From Rhabditophanes sp. KR3021 (Eukaryota; Nematoda; Chromadorea; Rhabditida; Alloionematidae), in contig CAUJLY010000002.1 in the NCBI GenBank assembly GCA_963281155.1, forward strand, positions 2,108,001 through 2,172,000: 64,000 nt of DNA. The letters are read 5' to 3'. Made by a program: the position numbers and the translations under genes. Each line of letters starts with the position of its first letter. The stretch's first letter is position 1. This document shows positions 22,910 to 34,045 of this stretch, in pieces. The notes below the pieces were generated by a model that was not told where the DNA came from, did not search any database, and saw only the letters and a list, made by a program, of their open reading frames with translations.

Positions 22910-25535
22910 TTATTGAATAGAACATTTTTTCTTAGGTTTTCTTACTTGACCTTGCGCGCGTCTTCTTTTCGCAACTTCTAGGACCAAGGTGTGAAAAGCC
23001 TTTTCAACATTCAGACCAGCTTTAGCGGAAGTTTGGATATGTGGGATTCCATAAGCTTGTGACGCAGATTGAGCATCTTTCACGGACACGAACCGTTGTG
23101 GAAGATCATACTTGTTGCATACCATTACCATTGGAACCTAGAAAATCAAAGAATTGAACATTATTAAATAATTTAATCATATCTACAGCCCATAGGTATA
23201 TCAGAATACCAAATGAATGTAAATAAATTGAAACAAACAACTGAATGCTGCACTTTTAATAATTACAAAAATTAACTATGATTTTTACTTACATCGTCAC
23301 TATCTTTACATCTCATGATTTGAGCTCTAAAAGCTTGCAATAGATTCAAATGAACTATTGTCATTAACAGCAAACACCTATAGAATCGTTCATTAATATT
23401 AAAAAATCATAATTAATAATATAAAATTTGATTCGAATTATGTTCTAGAAAGGCAATGATTGGCAAAGTAGTTTGTTTAACATTCAAATTAGCTTCACTG
23501 ATAAGGGTATTTTATATCTCAAATAAGCTGATATTTTGATTATGAAACGACAAATAGCGAAAGTCAAAAACAGCCTAGCAAAATCATCAACGTTGATGCA
23601 AGTGCTAAATTTAGAAAAAGGGAAACAATAAGAGAAGATATCAGTACAGAAGGTAAGTTATCAACTACCAATTATTATAATCAAATTTGAAGTAGTGGAG
23701 GTATTGAGTCAATCATTCCAACATGTCTCAACTAATGAATTGCCTGTGATTGAGGAGCCAACGAAGGTAGATTAGGCAAAAATGACTCTGCAAATAGAGT
23801 ATATGTTGGTAGTAGAAGACTTTAAAGACGATTTGGAGGAAAATGCGGCTGAGATGTTTGAAAGCTATGATGATGGGATACAATAGAGTATCACAACTAT
23901 TTTGTCAAAGGAAGTATGGAGTTGGGCTAGTTCTTTACAATGCTATTTTTTGAAAATAGTATAGCAGTCTTTCTTAACAAAAAACCTATGCAAAACCAAC
24001 GATTTACGAATCTCCAACACTTTGCAAGTATTATGGGATGTTCAAAAGATATTTTGATAATGAGCATTTCAGAAACCTGGTTGATGAAAAGTTGGAGGAA
24101 TGGATTAACCTGTTTCTAATTAAAGATCTGGTCAAACCTGTAAGAGGAGATCAAAATTACAAGGATAAATTGGCAAGATACGAAATCCTTTCTCAAGTCG
24201 GTAGGTACACGAGCACCCGTTGGAGGCAACTGTCTTCATGACTATGCTAAAGTAAAAGATTTAGGCACTCTTAATACGTTGTCAAACGTGTTGTTTTATG
24301 GAGCCAATACTTGCAAATACCATTCTAAAGATGTTTGTCAGGCTATGATAAAAATCAGACCATGCTCTTTGTTGCCCTACTATATCCTGAAACTCTAAAG
24401 AAATTAGGTGAATACTTGTATGAATATTTACTTAATAATCATCTTGTCTATGTAATGGAATCAATCTTAGATCCTAACTACACACAAATGTAATAGCTGC
24501 AAAACCATCTTCAACACAACCAGCAATCTTTCATACCATGTAAAGAAAAGAGTTTGTGTCAAGTTACGAAGTGCGGTTATGGATGTTTATGAAGAAGAAA
24601 GGCAGTTGTCTGATGTTGAGTTGCTGGACAAGATGATGGGTGAATTGAAGAAGGCTAAATCCCGCAAAACAGTCTACCTATGTCTTGATTGATTTGCATG
24701 CTGGTGCGGGGGGTGGCTCAGTTTCTTTCAATGAATACAAGAATGAAATACTTTATGACGGAGTGTCTAAGAACGTTAAAACTAGACTTTGTGATCACAT
24801 TTCAGTCACCAGACTTCGCTCTAGGAGATTCATCCCCTTGAATGACAAAGAAACAGAAATTGTCGAGATTTTAGAAAAGACAACTTTTTGCTTTCTAGTG
24901 TGACGTGTTGACTGGCGATGAAGCTCTAGCTTTTGAGTATGCCATCACATTGACCTACAAAATGTATTGACAAAGATCGACGGATCGGAACAATCGAAGG
25001 GTGTTATGTTCAAAGGCATCCAGAAACTGCCAGAAGAGTCTCTGAGATTATCACAGACAAAATCTATTTTTGTTTAAAAGATACTTCTAAATAAAATTCC
25101 GTCTGATTTAAATTATCTTGTCTTCTTTTTAATAAGCGTTTTTGATAATCATTAATTGTCATTTCGTATACATTTTTTGAATGTTTTTGAAATTACCTAG
25201 AAAGAAAATAAAATTAATATTAGTCAAGACTAGTTAAGTCTACCAACAAAAATCCATCTCCACCTCGCATATATTGATCACGCATTGCACTGTAATGAAA
25301 GGTCGGATATTAATAAATGACACATTAATACTCACCTATATTCTTCCTGGCCTGCAGTATCTAAAATATCCAATAAACAAGTGTTTCCATCTATAACGAC
25401 TTGTTTTCGGTAACTGTCTTCAATGGTAGGATCATACTCCTCTACAAAATGGTTCTGAATAAGCCTGAGAGTAAGGGCACTCTTTCCAACACCCCCATCG
25501 CCAACAACCACGAGTTTGTACTCTTCGATGGTCAT
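22910..25535 (-). CDS. RAS: Ras small GTPase (H/K-Ras type)
   Basis: Exons 25535-25336, 25289-25244, 23377-23293 and 23137-22910. The protein starts [20 protein letters not shown]. The P-loop G12 and G13 equivalents are intact and residue 11 is Asp instead of Ala. Switch I ([12 protein letters not shown]) and [16 protein letters not shown] are Ras-type rather than Rap-type. NKYDL and TSAK nucleotide-binding motifs are present, and the protein ends KPKKKCSIQ, a polybasic stretch plus a farnesylation-type CAAX box. Exon 3 has one extra base: TTTT (complement of 23329-23332) where TTT would give [20 protein letters not shown]. An alternative upstream ATG at 25628 is less likely, because 'cttgtttcag' lies five bases before MTIEEYK. 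Role by family: MAP-kinase signalling at the inner plasma membrane. Confidence 0.92.
23540..25080 (+). pseudogene. decayed coding element in Ras intron, antisense (copy IE5)
   Basis: Occupies most of the 1.87 kb second Ras intron, read opposite to Ras. Pieces in order: [29 protein letters not shown] followed by a GTAAGT-like donor, [93 protein letters not shown] and [20 protein letters not shown]. Stops (TAG, TGA) and frame changes separate them. The TLQ-x-EY...VV...ENxxxxxESYxDD segment and the 'GAAGGTAAGTT(A/G)TCA' junction recur in the 62.4-63.3 kb copy, so this is a multi-copy family. No known domain is recognised. Confidence 0.55.
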
Positions 25536-25635
25536 GTCACCTGAAACAAGTTCCATCTTAGACAGGCCAAATGAATAAAATAAACGACAAGGAGTAGTAG
25601 TAAAAGTATATACATTTGAAAAGAGCATGACACTA

Positions 25636-27647
25636 CTTATATCTCAGATAAGCTTATTAATAAAAACAATATTTATAATTATCTCTCCATTGTAAATTAG
25701 ACGGCGCCACTCAAAAGTTAAAATTACACCCACCAATAATCACATCTTTACACATGTATACTTTCCCTATTTTCACGTCGTTGGTAAACTATTTTGTAAC
25801 AAAAATTAATTAAACATTTTATTTTGCCATGAAATTAAAAAGTTGGAAGCTGCTTAGAACATACTTTTGTGTAATGCAAATGCTATATATTTAGATGGAA
25901 AGAGAAAAAACTTCAGCAGGAGATGAAATTTATATCATTTGAGAAGTTTAACTGTAACAAAGTGACATCGTCTCGTAATGATATCTATTTTTATTAATAT
26001 GATACAACCATCTAAATTTGGTTACGTCGTGTAGTAATAAAGGGTCAGAGTAAAATAAAGAAAATTAAAGTAAAAAAGATTAAAGTGATAGACAAAAGGA
26101 TGGAAAAATAATACAAAATACTGCAAAAAATGTAACTAAATTATGGATAATTCTACTAATACGTAAAGTAATAATAAGGAAGTTAAAAAATAAGATCATG
26201 CCATTAATTACACATACATCAAAGTGTTTAGTTTATTATGATAAATAATTTAGTTGCAATGTATTTAACTGATGTAAGTAAGTAAAAAGTAAATTACATA
26301 GTGGAGTAATACAAATTTAAATGATGACTCTTTTAAAAAATATGAATGATCATGATTATAAAACCTCATTAAAAGTTGTATCAAAATTGTGTAAAATATA
26401 AAAGATCATATTATCATTTTTCCAATCCTAGTCTGTGTGACATATAATAAAAAATTGTAATATGTATAAGGTAATCTCATAAAATATTTACATTTATGCC
26501 AAAACAAACAAAAAAGGACTTTTAAAGAAGGAGCATTAATTCATGGAAACATAAACAATTAATGATTTGGTTTAAAATAAAGAATATAAATATGTATTCA
26601 CATACAACAAACAACACACTTTTATATACTCAAATACCAAAAAAAAGAAAGATAAGATGATAGGGTATAACAGAAGAAGAAAAAAGACACACGTTAAAGT
26701 TAAAAGGTCTATCTATTATTATATCACATACTAAAGTGTATATACATTTTCATATTATAATATTTGTCTTCGGATCGGAGAAAAAATAATTGTGTCTCAT
26801 ACTTCCCAAAATGATATTATAAAAAGAAGTATAAAATAATTTTCTTTTTTTGTCAGTTTGTTGGGTATCCCTATCACCACTATATGTATAATATTTATTT
26901 ATATCAGAATTATTTCTATAAAAATTATCTCTATTTATATAAATAAACTGCAGTTGATCTGATAAGATAATCAAACTTTATGCTAGATAAAACAATTTTT
27001 TGTTACTTCAATATTGTGAAAGAGTGGAATATATAAAATGTGGATTTATCTTTTTTCAGTATTAACATATTTAGTTTGGAAGATTAATTATGGTTGAGGT
27101 CATTAAATTGGTGGTAAAGAATGGAGCAGTGTAAATGACTGAATTTTGTTGAAAAGTGCTCGTTTCAAGCATAAATAATCTAATATAAAATCATCAAGAT
27201 TTATTGTCCAGAAATGTTACACATATATTAAATATGTACAATGAAGTAGTATGTATTTATTTATCCATTTTTCTTATTCAAATTATATCATTTTATACTT
27301 GTGTGTAATTATGTAGAAAATTTATATTTATGGTAAAAGCTATACGTATATCACATTTATGTTAAAGTTCTGGCATTCAAAAATGCCCAAACATTCATAG
27401 CAATAAATCACTTCATCTCGATACTCATCATTCATTTTTTGAATTAAATTAATGACAACGGTTGTTTTAACACTTTCTTGTTAAGCTTATTTTATTTCAC
27501 ATATTGCCTATACTTTCTTTAACTCACTTTTGCTAAAAGGCTGAGATATGAGTAATCAGTTGGCTAACACACTTCCCTTAATAAAGTTATTATTATTATC
27601 ATTATTATTAATAATACTATTAACATCATCATTTACCTACTCTCTAG
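25636..27647. other. AT-rich spacer, no gene seen
   Basis: Two kilobases between the Ras 5' end and the 27.6 kb gene. Very AT-rich with many short A/T tracts; a TTA/TTAT microsatellite lies at about 27583-27632. The open frame at 26750-26974 (-) is composition-driven. A candidate short first exon starting ATGAGTAATCAGTTGG near 27550 could belong to the next gene, but its splice phase does not fit the 27648 exon. Confidence 0.45.
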
Positions 27648-28606
27648 ATGTAGAGGAAAGTTCCGGCTCAGATGAGGTATCTATTCGTTATTAATCAGCA
27701 TTTTAACAATATCAATTTAATCAGCACCATTTAATTTAATATATTTATTTTAAGTTATGGCTCCAATTACCAAGGCCAAAAGTCGAAGATGCATCTTTTA
27801 TCAAATCTGTTTTGATGGATCCTTTGTTTAAGGGTAATGTTTCGGTCAAGGTATATTAAATATGTCGAGTTATTTGATATTAATAATCATATACATATTT
27901 TAAGCTTCACTTAACCCGAGTAGATGAAAATCTGGCAAATCAAAGGATCGAATTAACCTTTTGGCTAGAAGAAGTATATGTCAATCTTTTGAAAGACGAT
28001 AATGTTATAGATCATAAAAAACCATTCTCAGGCAAATTAAATTTGAACGATCTAAAGATGGACAAAATGAAGTTTGACAGTATAAAGTCGGACAAAATAA
28101 AGTTTATAGTCGAAGAGAAAACGTTTCCCATTTCAAGTTTAGCCGTAAAAAATGCCATCTTTATGAAAATTCACCGAACCCCATCTTTAAACTCATTTAT
28201 TACAATTGAGGACAAAGTCAACGTTGCCATTCATACCAAGATGTCTGTTGATGTTCCTTGTGTTCATTTGTCGGCTTCTCACTCCTTTGCCAATCCGGTT
28301 CAATTAATTTGTGCTAATGTCATGTACGAGTTACCTTCATATGCTACAGGCAAAAGAATAGAAGATAGCGCAGTTTGCCAGATGGAGATAGGAAGTTATT
28401 TATTTGATACGGCAAAACTGAATTTGAACTGGGATCAAGTCCCTATTGTGGGTGAATCCTTACCTTGTTCAAATGAAAATTGGCCCAAATGCCTCATCGA
28501 ACAAATACATACCATCAAACATAAAACACATCTGTTCGATGATGAGCATAATGACTTAGTGGCTTGCTTTCTACTTAACATTCGTCGTGTTTACAGAAAC
28601 ACTTAA
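27648..28606 (+). CDS. unrecognised protein, three exons visible, 5' end not found
   Basis: Exons 27648-27676 (entered at phase 1), 27755-27850 and 27905-28606 join in frame: DVEESSGSDE / LWLQLPRPKVEDASFIKSVL / LHLTRVDENLANQRIELTFW and on to LNIRRVYRNT at the stop. About 275 residues are visible; the initiator Met must be in an upstream exon that I did not identify. There is no signal peptide or membrane segment. A short DKMKFDSIKSDKIKF stretch is charged; the remainder is a globular alpha/beta-looking sequence with several Cys (VPCVHLSASHSF, ESLPCSNENWPKCL). I cannot place it in a family. Confidence 0.65.
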
Positions 28607-28770
28607 TCAAAACATTTGAAGTTATTTAAAGCTATCTAAAGTTATCTAAAGATATTCAAAGATTAATGAGGATGTTTTTACATAATCTTATATCATATTT
28701 GTGATTAAAGTACCATATACTTATTTAATGTCTGTTTTCATAAGTAATAAATAAATAAATCTGTTTTGAG

Positions 28771-28957
28771 ATGCCTTATTTAAATAAAGAAGTTGATAGT
28801 GTACGTAAGTGGTGTAAGAGTTGGCTTACTAGATAAGATTACAGAGGTTACTGGTCATGACTTGATTGACTTGTTGATTGAGAGGTGCGCAAAGAAGCCT
28901 GTCTGGCCGAAACTGCCACACATATCCTTTAAATCGGCACTTATGCGAGAAAGTTAA
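28771..28957 (+). pseudogene. short coding fragment with one frame break
   Basis: MPYLNKEVDSVRK in one frame continues one base later as VRVGLLDKITEVTGHDLIDL and LIERCAKKPVWPKLPHISFK to a stop at 28955-28957. The composition is protein-like and very unlike the flanking AT-rich spacer. It could be a ~62-residue gene with a one-base error, a last exon, or a relic of a larger gene. No family is recognised. The rest of 28607-29330 shows nothing. Confidence 0.35.
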
Positions 28958-29333
28958 CAGTCACACATTGCCAGAAATGTTCATAAAAACTTTCAATACA
29001 CATCAAATGAACTATAATACGAACTATTTCATTTTGATTTGTTGTAGTTTAAAGGGCGTATGCCAGATTGTGTGGGTAGGGCGGAACTAATTTAGAAATA
29101 ATTTTTTCACTGATCAGTGCGAATAACAATATATTTATTTATATTTCGAATAAGTTATATGTGCTTTTGCCTCTTTACATCCATTGAAAATAGGCCTCTA
29201 CATTAATTAAAAATAGGAACGACCCATTTAATAGGATAGTTATTTATCAAAAGTTGGTTAAGTTACATTCTTTTTATAAGTAATTGGACAGAATAAAAGT
29301 GTCTTTTTTTCATTTATAACTAATTACTACAAG

Positions 29334-32300
29334 ATGAATGTTGAGAGAAAGGTGCCGAAAAAAGACAAAAGGAATACTATTTTTGCTATTTGTGCTACTA
29401 TACTAGTCTTTATTTTAATTGCCATTTTGCTGAGGTTCGTGTTTCTAGCTCATGTGGAATCTGAAAAACTGAAGAATGAAGTTATTGCCACTGGGGACTT
29501 TAATAGCACCGTCGCGCCTACTATCTTTGATGAGGAGAAAATAGAAGTCTTGGAGACAGACGATGAATTGGTTACTGAAAAAACCAAGGATTCAACTCTT
29601 CCTACGGTACAAAGTCAAGAAGATATATTTATTTCCTCTACAGCATCAGCTACATCAACATCCACCTCAACAACTACCACAACAACCACGCAGGCTTCAG
29701 TAACTGAGACCATAACAACCACAGCAACTCGAACACCAACGACGACGGAACCCACCACTACTACAGAAGTTCCAACAACTGAAGCTCCAACGACTGAAGC
29801 TCCAACGGCAGAAGTTCCAATTACTGAAATTTCAGTAGAGCTGGCAACAAAATTACCACCCACCTGCGTAATCCCATCAACTGAACATTCTTGTTCAAAC
29901 CCAGTTCCCTTCTCCAAACTACAAAACCCCTTATCAATCTTCGACAAGTTCACTCCAATATCACTCGAATTAAATTTAACTGTCTCATCCCTTTCATTTC
30001 CCATTAAATTTAGTGGCTCAGCCTTATACGGACTTAAAATCACAACCCAAACAGACACCTTAATCATCAATGCAGGGGCAACCGTCAACTCACTCGAAAC
30101 CCAAAATTTAATCGTCTATGATTGTTCAAGAGCCCGATTTGTATGCGTTACAGCCATCTCAAGAGTCATGGCTCAGGATATTTTTGTTTTCCAATTAAGT
30201 GAACCTTTACCAGCTGATTCGGAGGTTTTGTTCAAATTTAATAAGGTTTCGGCTGATCTAGGACCTAAATCAAATGCTGTTCATCTTCAAGTAAGTTAGA
30301 TAGAAATTGGTTATTAATGCTATTTTATATTTTCAGATCCCAAATAGATGGCAGAAAGGCGCTTTTTCATCTATTTTGACAACTTCTTTTAGTTACAATA
30401 ATGGTATGTTGTTTTTTAATTGTTAAAATATATTTCTAAAAAGAAGTAGTATGCGATCTAGACTAACTGGTTTATTATTATTAGAGGATACATACAAATA
30501 AAGTGAGATACAAATTTAGTAATATGTATATTAAAAGGGAACCGGCGACATTAAGTTTTTAATTTGATCTAAGACGAATATCATTAAGCCCCTTGATTTC
30601 TTCTAAAGGAACTACGGTTTTTTTAATAGCACTGCATGCGCTAGCTCTTATTCCTTCTAATGCCGCAATTGCATTCTCGTGCTCCTTGGTCCAGAAAACG
30701 GATAGTAGAGACATTGCTTCATTTTTAATAGCTGCTCTTTTTGGGGAATAGGCACTGAATTAGCATATTTTATCGTTTCTTTCTTCCTGTAAAGTATAAA
30801 CGATACCGTGACTTTCTTTGTTGCGTATTTCACGAAACAACGCTCTTCAATCTTTCATCGGACCAGCCTTATGCTGGGCTAAGATACTAGCTTTCGTTTT
30901 GAATTTCGACATAGCCTGGAACATAAGTTGATTAAGATGTTGGGATAACATTTGATAAAAAACTTTGATTTTATTGATGATAACGGCAAATTGACAGCAC
31001 CTTGATTTAATCAAATTTGAATATAATTATCATTTTCTTGGCATAGGGCTACCTTTTCACTTGTGTACAATATTCATTCAAATAAAACAAAAAGGCTATA
31101 CAAATAAAAAGTCTACAAAAATAAAAACTAATAATTCCCCACTTCCAGCTAGAAAGATTTTCCCATCTTTTGACAATTTAAAGGATAAACTTGATACGAA
31201 ACTTTGTTTGACTGTTCAGAAAGAGTTGGCTGTCCGAGCTAATTTTGACTTGACAGAAGAAGTTATGGAAAATGAAAATAGGAAAAGTTGCTTCAAGAAA
31301 GAAGGAGCTTTATCAGCTAACCAAATCGCGTTTTCACTGTACAAAGATATCCAATACTTCGAAGACTCGACCGCTTTCCCCAAACTCGAACTAATCATCA
31401 GCAAAAGTATCAAGAAACACGATTTCAGCCAATTCTTTGGCGAAATAAGAAAGGTAATTGCCGAAATGGAAATTCTCACAAATTCCTCTTATCCACTGCC
31501 AAAACTTACCTTCATTGCCTCATCTATCAATTACGACATTTTATCTCATCCTGGCCTAATCGTGATTAAAGAGTACTCAATGGAATACTCCAATTATTTC
31601 TTAACACATACAACCCTGGCCAAATCAATCATTCAACAGTGGATAGGAAATATGATTTCCGTTGGCTCTAGAAATGAAATCTGCCTTCAGGATGGTCTTG
31701 CTACTTATTTAGAATGGTACATTTCCGAAAAAGTCCAATCCATCACCAAGTCAGTCTCCTCCCGCTCGTTAGAAGCCAAGATCAAGTCAATGAGATCAGA
31801 GGATAACGGCTTTGATATCGAATTACTCAAAGAAATCAAAGACCTTTCTGACATTTCAATTAAATGCTCAAATAAATCGCCACTAATCTTTGCCATGTTA
31901 CATCATAATTTTGGAGGATCCTTCTTAGCCAAGTTAATCACCCAAGTCGCTTCAACACACTTATGGTCCACCATTGCCTTGCCAGACATCTCTGAAGCAA
32001 CAGCTACAGTTACATCCTCTTCAAGAGCGGGAGCTTTGGTAAACAAATTTTTTACCGAATCAGGTTACCCTCTCTTGACAATCTCCTATACAAGAGGCCA
32101 ATCTGGTATCGTAATTGCCTCATTAAGTCACGGCAACTGGTCAAATTTTGATATGCCTGTTGATGTCTTGATGATGGAAGGTAAACACAAATTTGCCATT
32201 ACAGCGAGTGGGTCCTCGGCCGTTCCCGCAGTTGGTTCATTTGTCCTCGGAGACCCTGATGATGTTTTGTATGGGCGAGTCCTTTATAATGGGGACAATT

Positions 32301-32650
32301 ATGTCAACATGTTAAATTGCGTCGTTAACAGCAATAATTGTCTAGAGAAACAACACATTGAAAAGACTTATGTAGACTTTTGTTGGGGATTAATGGGCAA
32401 TAAATTGGCTTTTGATCAAACGAAACCCGATCAAAGAGAAACATGGAAGGCTACCTTTAAATCATTCTTGGCCTACAACAAAGACAAGTCTGTAGTAGAT
32501 TCGATTCACGGGAATGAAATTTTGTTACAAGAATGTAATTGTTGCCTTAACTTTTCTTCCACTAAAGCATCTCAATCATCTCAATGCAAGCGCCTTTGGA
32601 AAGACAAGTGTAGGAAGATTGATGTTATCAAACACTCTCTCTCCAAGTAA
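29334..32650 (+). CDS. type II membrane M1-family aminopeptidase homologue, catalytically dead
   Basis: Exons 29334-30290, 30337-30403 and 31047-32650 encode 875 residues. A short cytoplasmic tail and one membrane anchor (residues ~17-38, FAICATILVFILIAILLRFV) are followed by a Thr/Ser-rich stalk (~100-170, repeated TTEAPTTEAP) and an aminopeptidase N-like ectodomain. The ARKIFPSFD segment corresponds to ARRAFPCFDEP of active enzymes. The exopeptidase GAMEN region reads HPGLIVIKE. The zinc motif HEXXH(x18)E is destroyed: the segment aligned with HELAHQWFGN is KSIIQQWIGN, and NEGFATY is QDGLATY. It is therefore a pseudoenzyme, as known for several nematode M1 homologues; a binding or scaffolding role is inferred. 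The ATG directly follows 'actacaag'. Confidence 0.8.
30550..30990 (-). pseudogene. decayed coding fragment in aminopeptidase intron, antisense (copy IE4)
   Basis: In the 643-base second intron of the M1 gene, the minus strand reads MFQAMSKFKTKASILAQHKA, a stop, RALFREIRNKESHGIVYTLQ, and then RAAIKNEAMSLLSVFWTKEH and SACSAIKKTVVPLEEIKGLN. Stops or frame changes lie between the pieces. The MFQ start recalls IE1b and IE3. It is again antisense to the host gene. No family is identified. Confidence 0.45.
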
Positions 32651-32748
32651 ATGTTGTATAATTTTTTATTCTTTATTATTATTAAGTAAAATCTTTTATG
32701 ATAATCCAAATCTTTTAACTAACATGAATAGTACAAAATAAATGTGCG

Positions 32749-33055
32749 TCAGCCTCCAGCCAACGGTGGTATCACGGCAATTTCTTTGCAATCATCCACA
32801 TCAATTAATGTTTCATTTGTTTCGACAAATTCTTGATTAATTGCCAATAAGCAAGATTCTTTTAAGTGATTTATAGATGGAATTGACTAATGGTAATAAA
32901 TATTTAATGTTGTGCTGTCTTTTTTGCTAACTTACATCAAAGATAATGTTTTTGAGATTAAACAAAGTTGTGCGTTGAGGGACCTCGATTCGAACGACTT
33001 TTGAATTGGTGGCTTCTCTAGCTGGGCCAAACATTAATATAGGAACTTCTGGCAT
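32749..33055 (-). CDS. MOCS2: molybdopterin synthase sulfur-carrier subunit (MoaD/MOCS2A)
   Basis: Exons 33055-32936 and 32886-32749 give 85 residues (human MOCS2A has 88): MPEVPILMFGPAREATNSKV... through LLAINQEFVETNETLIDVDD to EIAVIPPLAGG at the extreme C-terminus. The VxQExVE...DEIAVIPPxSGG ending is diagnostic of the ubiquitin-like carrier; the terminal Gly-Gly is adenylated by MOCS3 and then thiocarboxylated to give sulfur for molybdopterin synthesis. The large subunit (MOCS2B), co-encoded with it in mammals, is not next to it here. The ATG directly follows 'cattaaaag'. The gene overlaps nothing and lies tail-to-tail with the aminopeptidase gene, 98 bases apart. Confidence 0.9.
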
Positions 33056-34045
33056 CTTTTAATGTAACTTAAATAAATAAAAATGTTTATAATCTTGAAT
33101 TTGTATGGTAAACAATAAGCTTTATAAACAAAAAAGGACTTATCTAAATTGTTATAAATTAAGTGATGCAATTAATAAATAAAGCTGATTCATAAAATAA
33201 TATACAATATGGCATATCTCATTCGACACTATAGCATTAGGGACCAATATTTTATAGGGACCATTATTTATGTGCCAACAATTAGTAGTTATCTTCCTTG
33301 CACATGCTCAATCAACCTACACACAATTGAACTCTCTCATCATGCAACTTATCAACCACCACCCACTAAAACACGACGACCATCAAACTGTTTATTATTA
33401 GCTGGCTAAAAGCATGAGCGATCAATACAGCCCTTCTCTATTTCAGCCAGATCATTTTAAATTTGTTGTAACAATAAAAACAAAATATATCGTGTACCAT
33501 TCATTTTCCAAACAGAATTTTGACCTGGCGCTACTTTCGTCCTTACTTTTTTGTTAAACATGATTCATCATCACTCCTTCACACATATCCTATTACCCAA
33601 CAACCAGCACCATTCAATTTTTTGACTATAAGAACATATCACAACCATTCCTCTACTACTATCTCTTTTGCCGACCATTATTTGATTTTTAATATTTGTC
33701 AGAAGTAAATAAATGCTACACTTTTGGACATATAGCGAAAATTCGGATAACTTCCTAAATTTAGTTATAACTGCCTTGTTCCCCAATGACACATTGATTT
33801 TTTTTTCTTTTTTATACAAAATTTAAACTGCCTATTTTACTGACCAAATCAATACACATATCTCTATGCCATCTGCAAGCTATATTTTTGAGTACTTTTA
33901 GTATAATATAGTTACTAGTGATAAAAGCGATACTCATATTTGCCAGGACTATTAAAATTTATATATCTTTATTTTAAATGTGTCTTTTTCATCTTTCTAT
34001 CACTTTATTTTACGGGGTATTTTGACATTTGTTGTATTTTTCAGA
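33056..34045. other. divergent intergenic region between MOCS2A and the phosphorylase gene
   Basis: About 1 kb that should contain the promoters of both divergent genes. Open frames at 33209-33409 and 33520-33708 (+) are short and without any domain or splice sense. The last bases (gttgtatttttcag) form a perfect acceptor one base before the phosphorylase ATG. Confidence 0.4.

Noticed and set aside
25533..25628. Longer Ras start at 25628 ([12 protein letters not shown]...)
   Set aside because: The extension is not found in Ras proteins and includes a splice-acceptor-like 'cttgtttcag' directly before MTIEEYK.
29615..30088. 157-codon Val-rich minus-strand frame opposite the aminopeptidase stalk
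   Set aside because: Antisense of the Thr-rich stalk codons (ACN gives Val-like codons); a composition artefact.
32986..33000. tRNA T-loop-like 'gattcgaac'
   Set aside because: Lies inside the MOCS2A coding exon; no cloverleaf can be drawn around it. No convincing tRNA was found elsewhere by eye.
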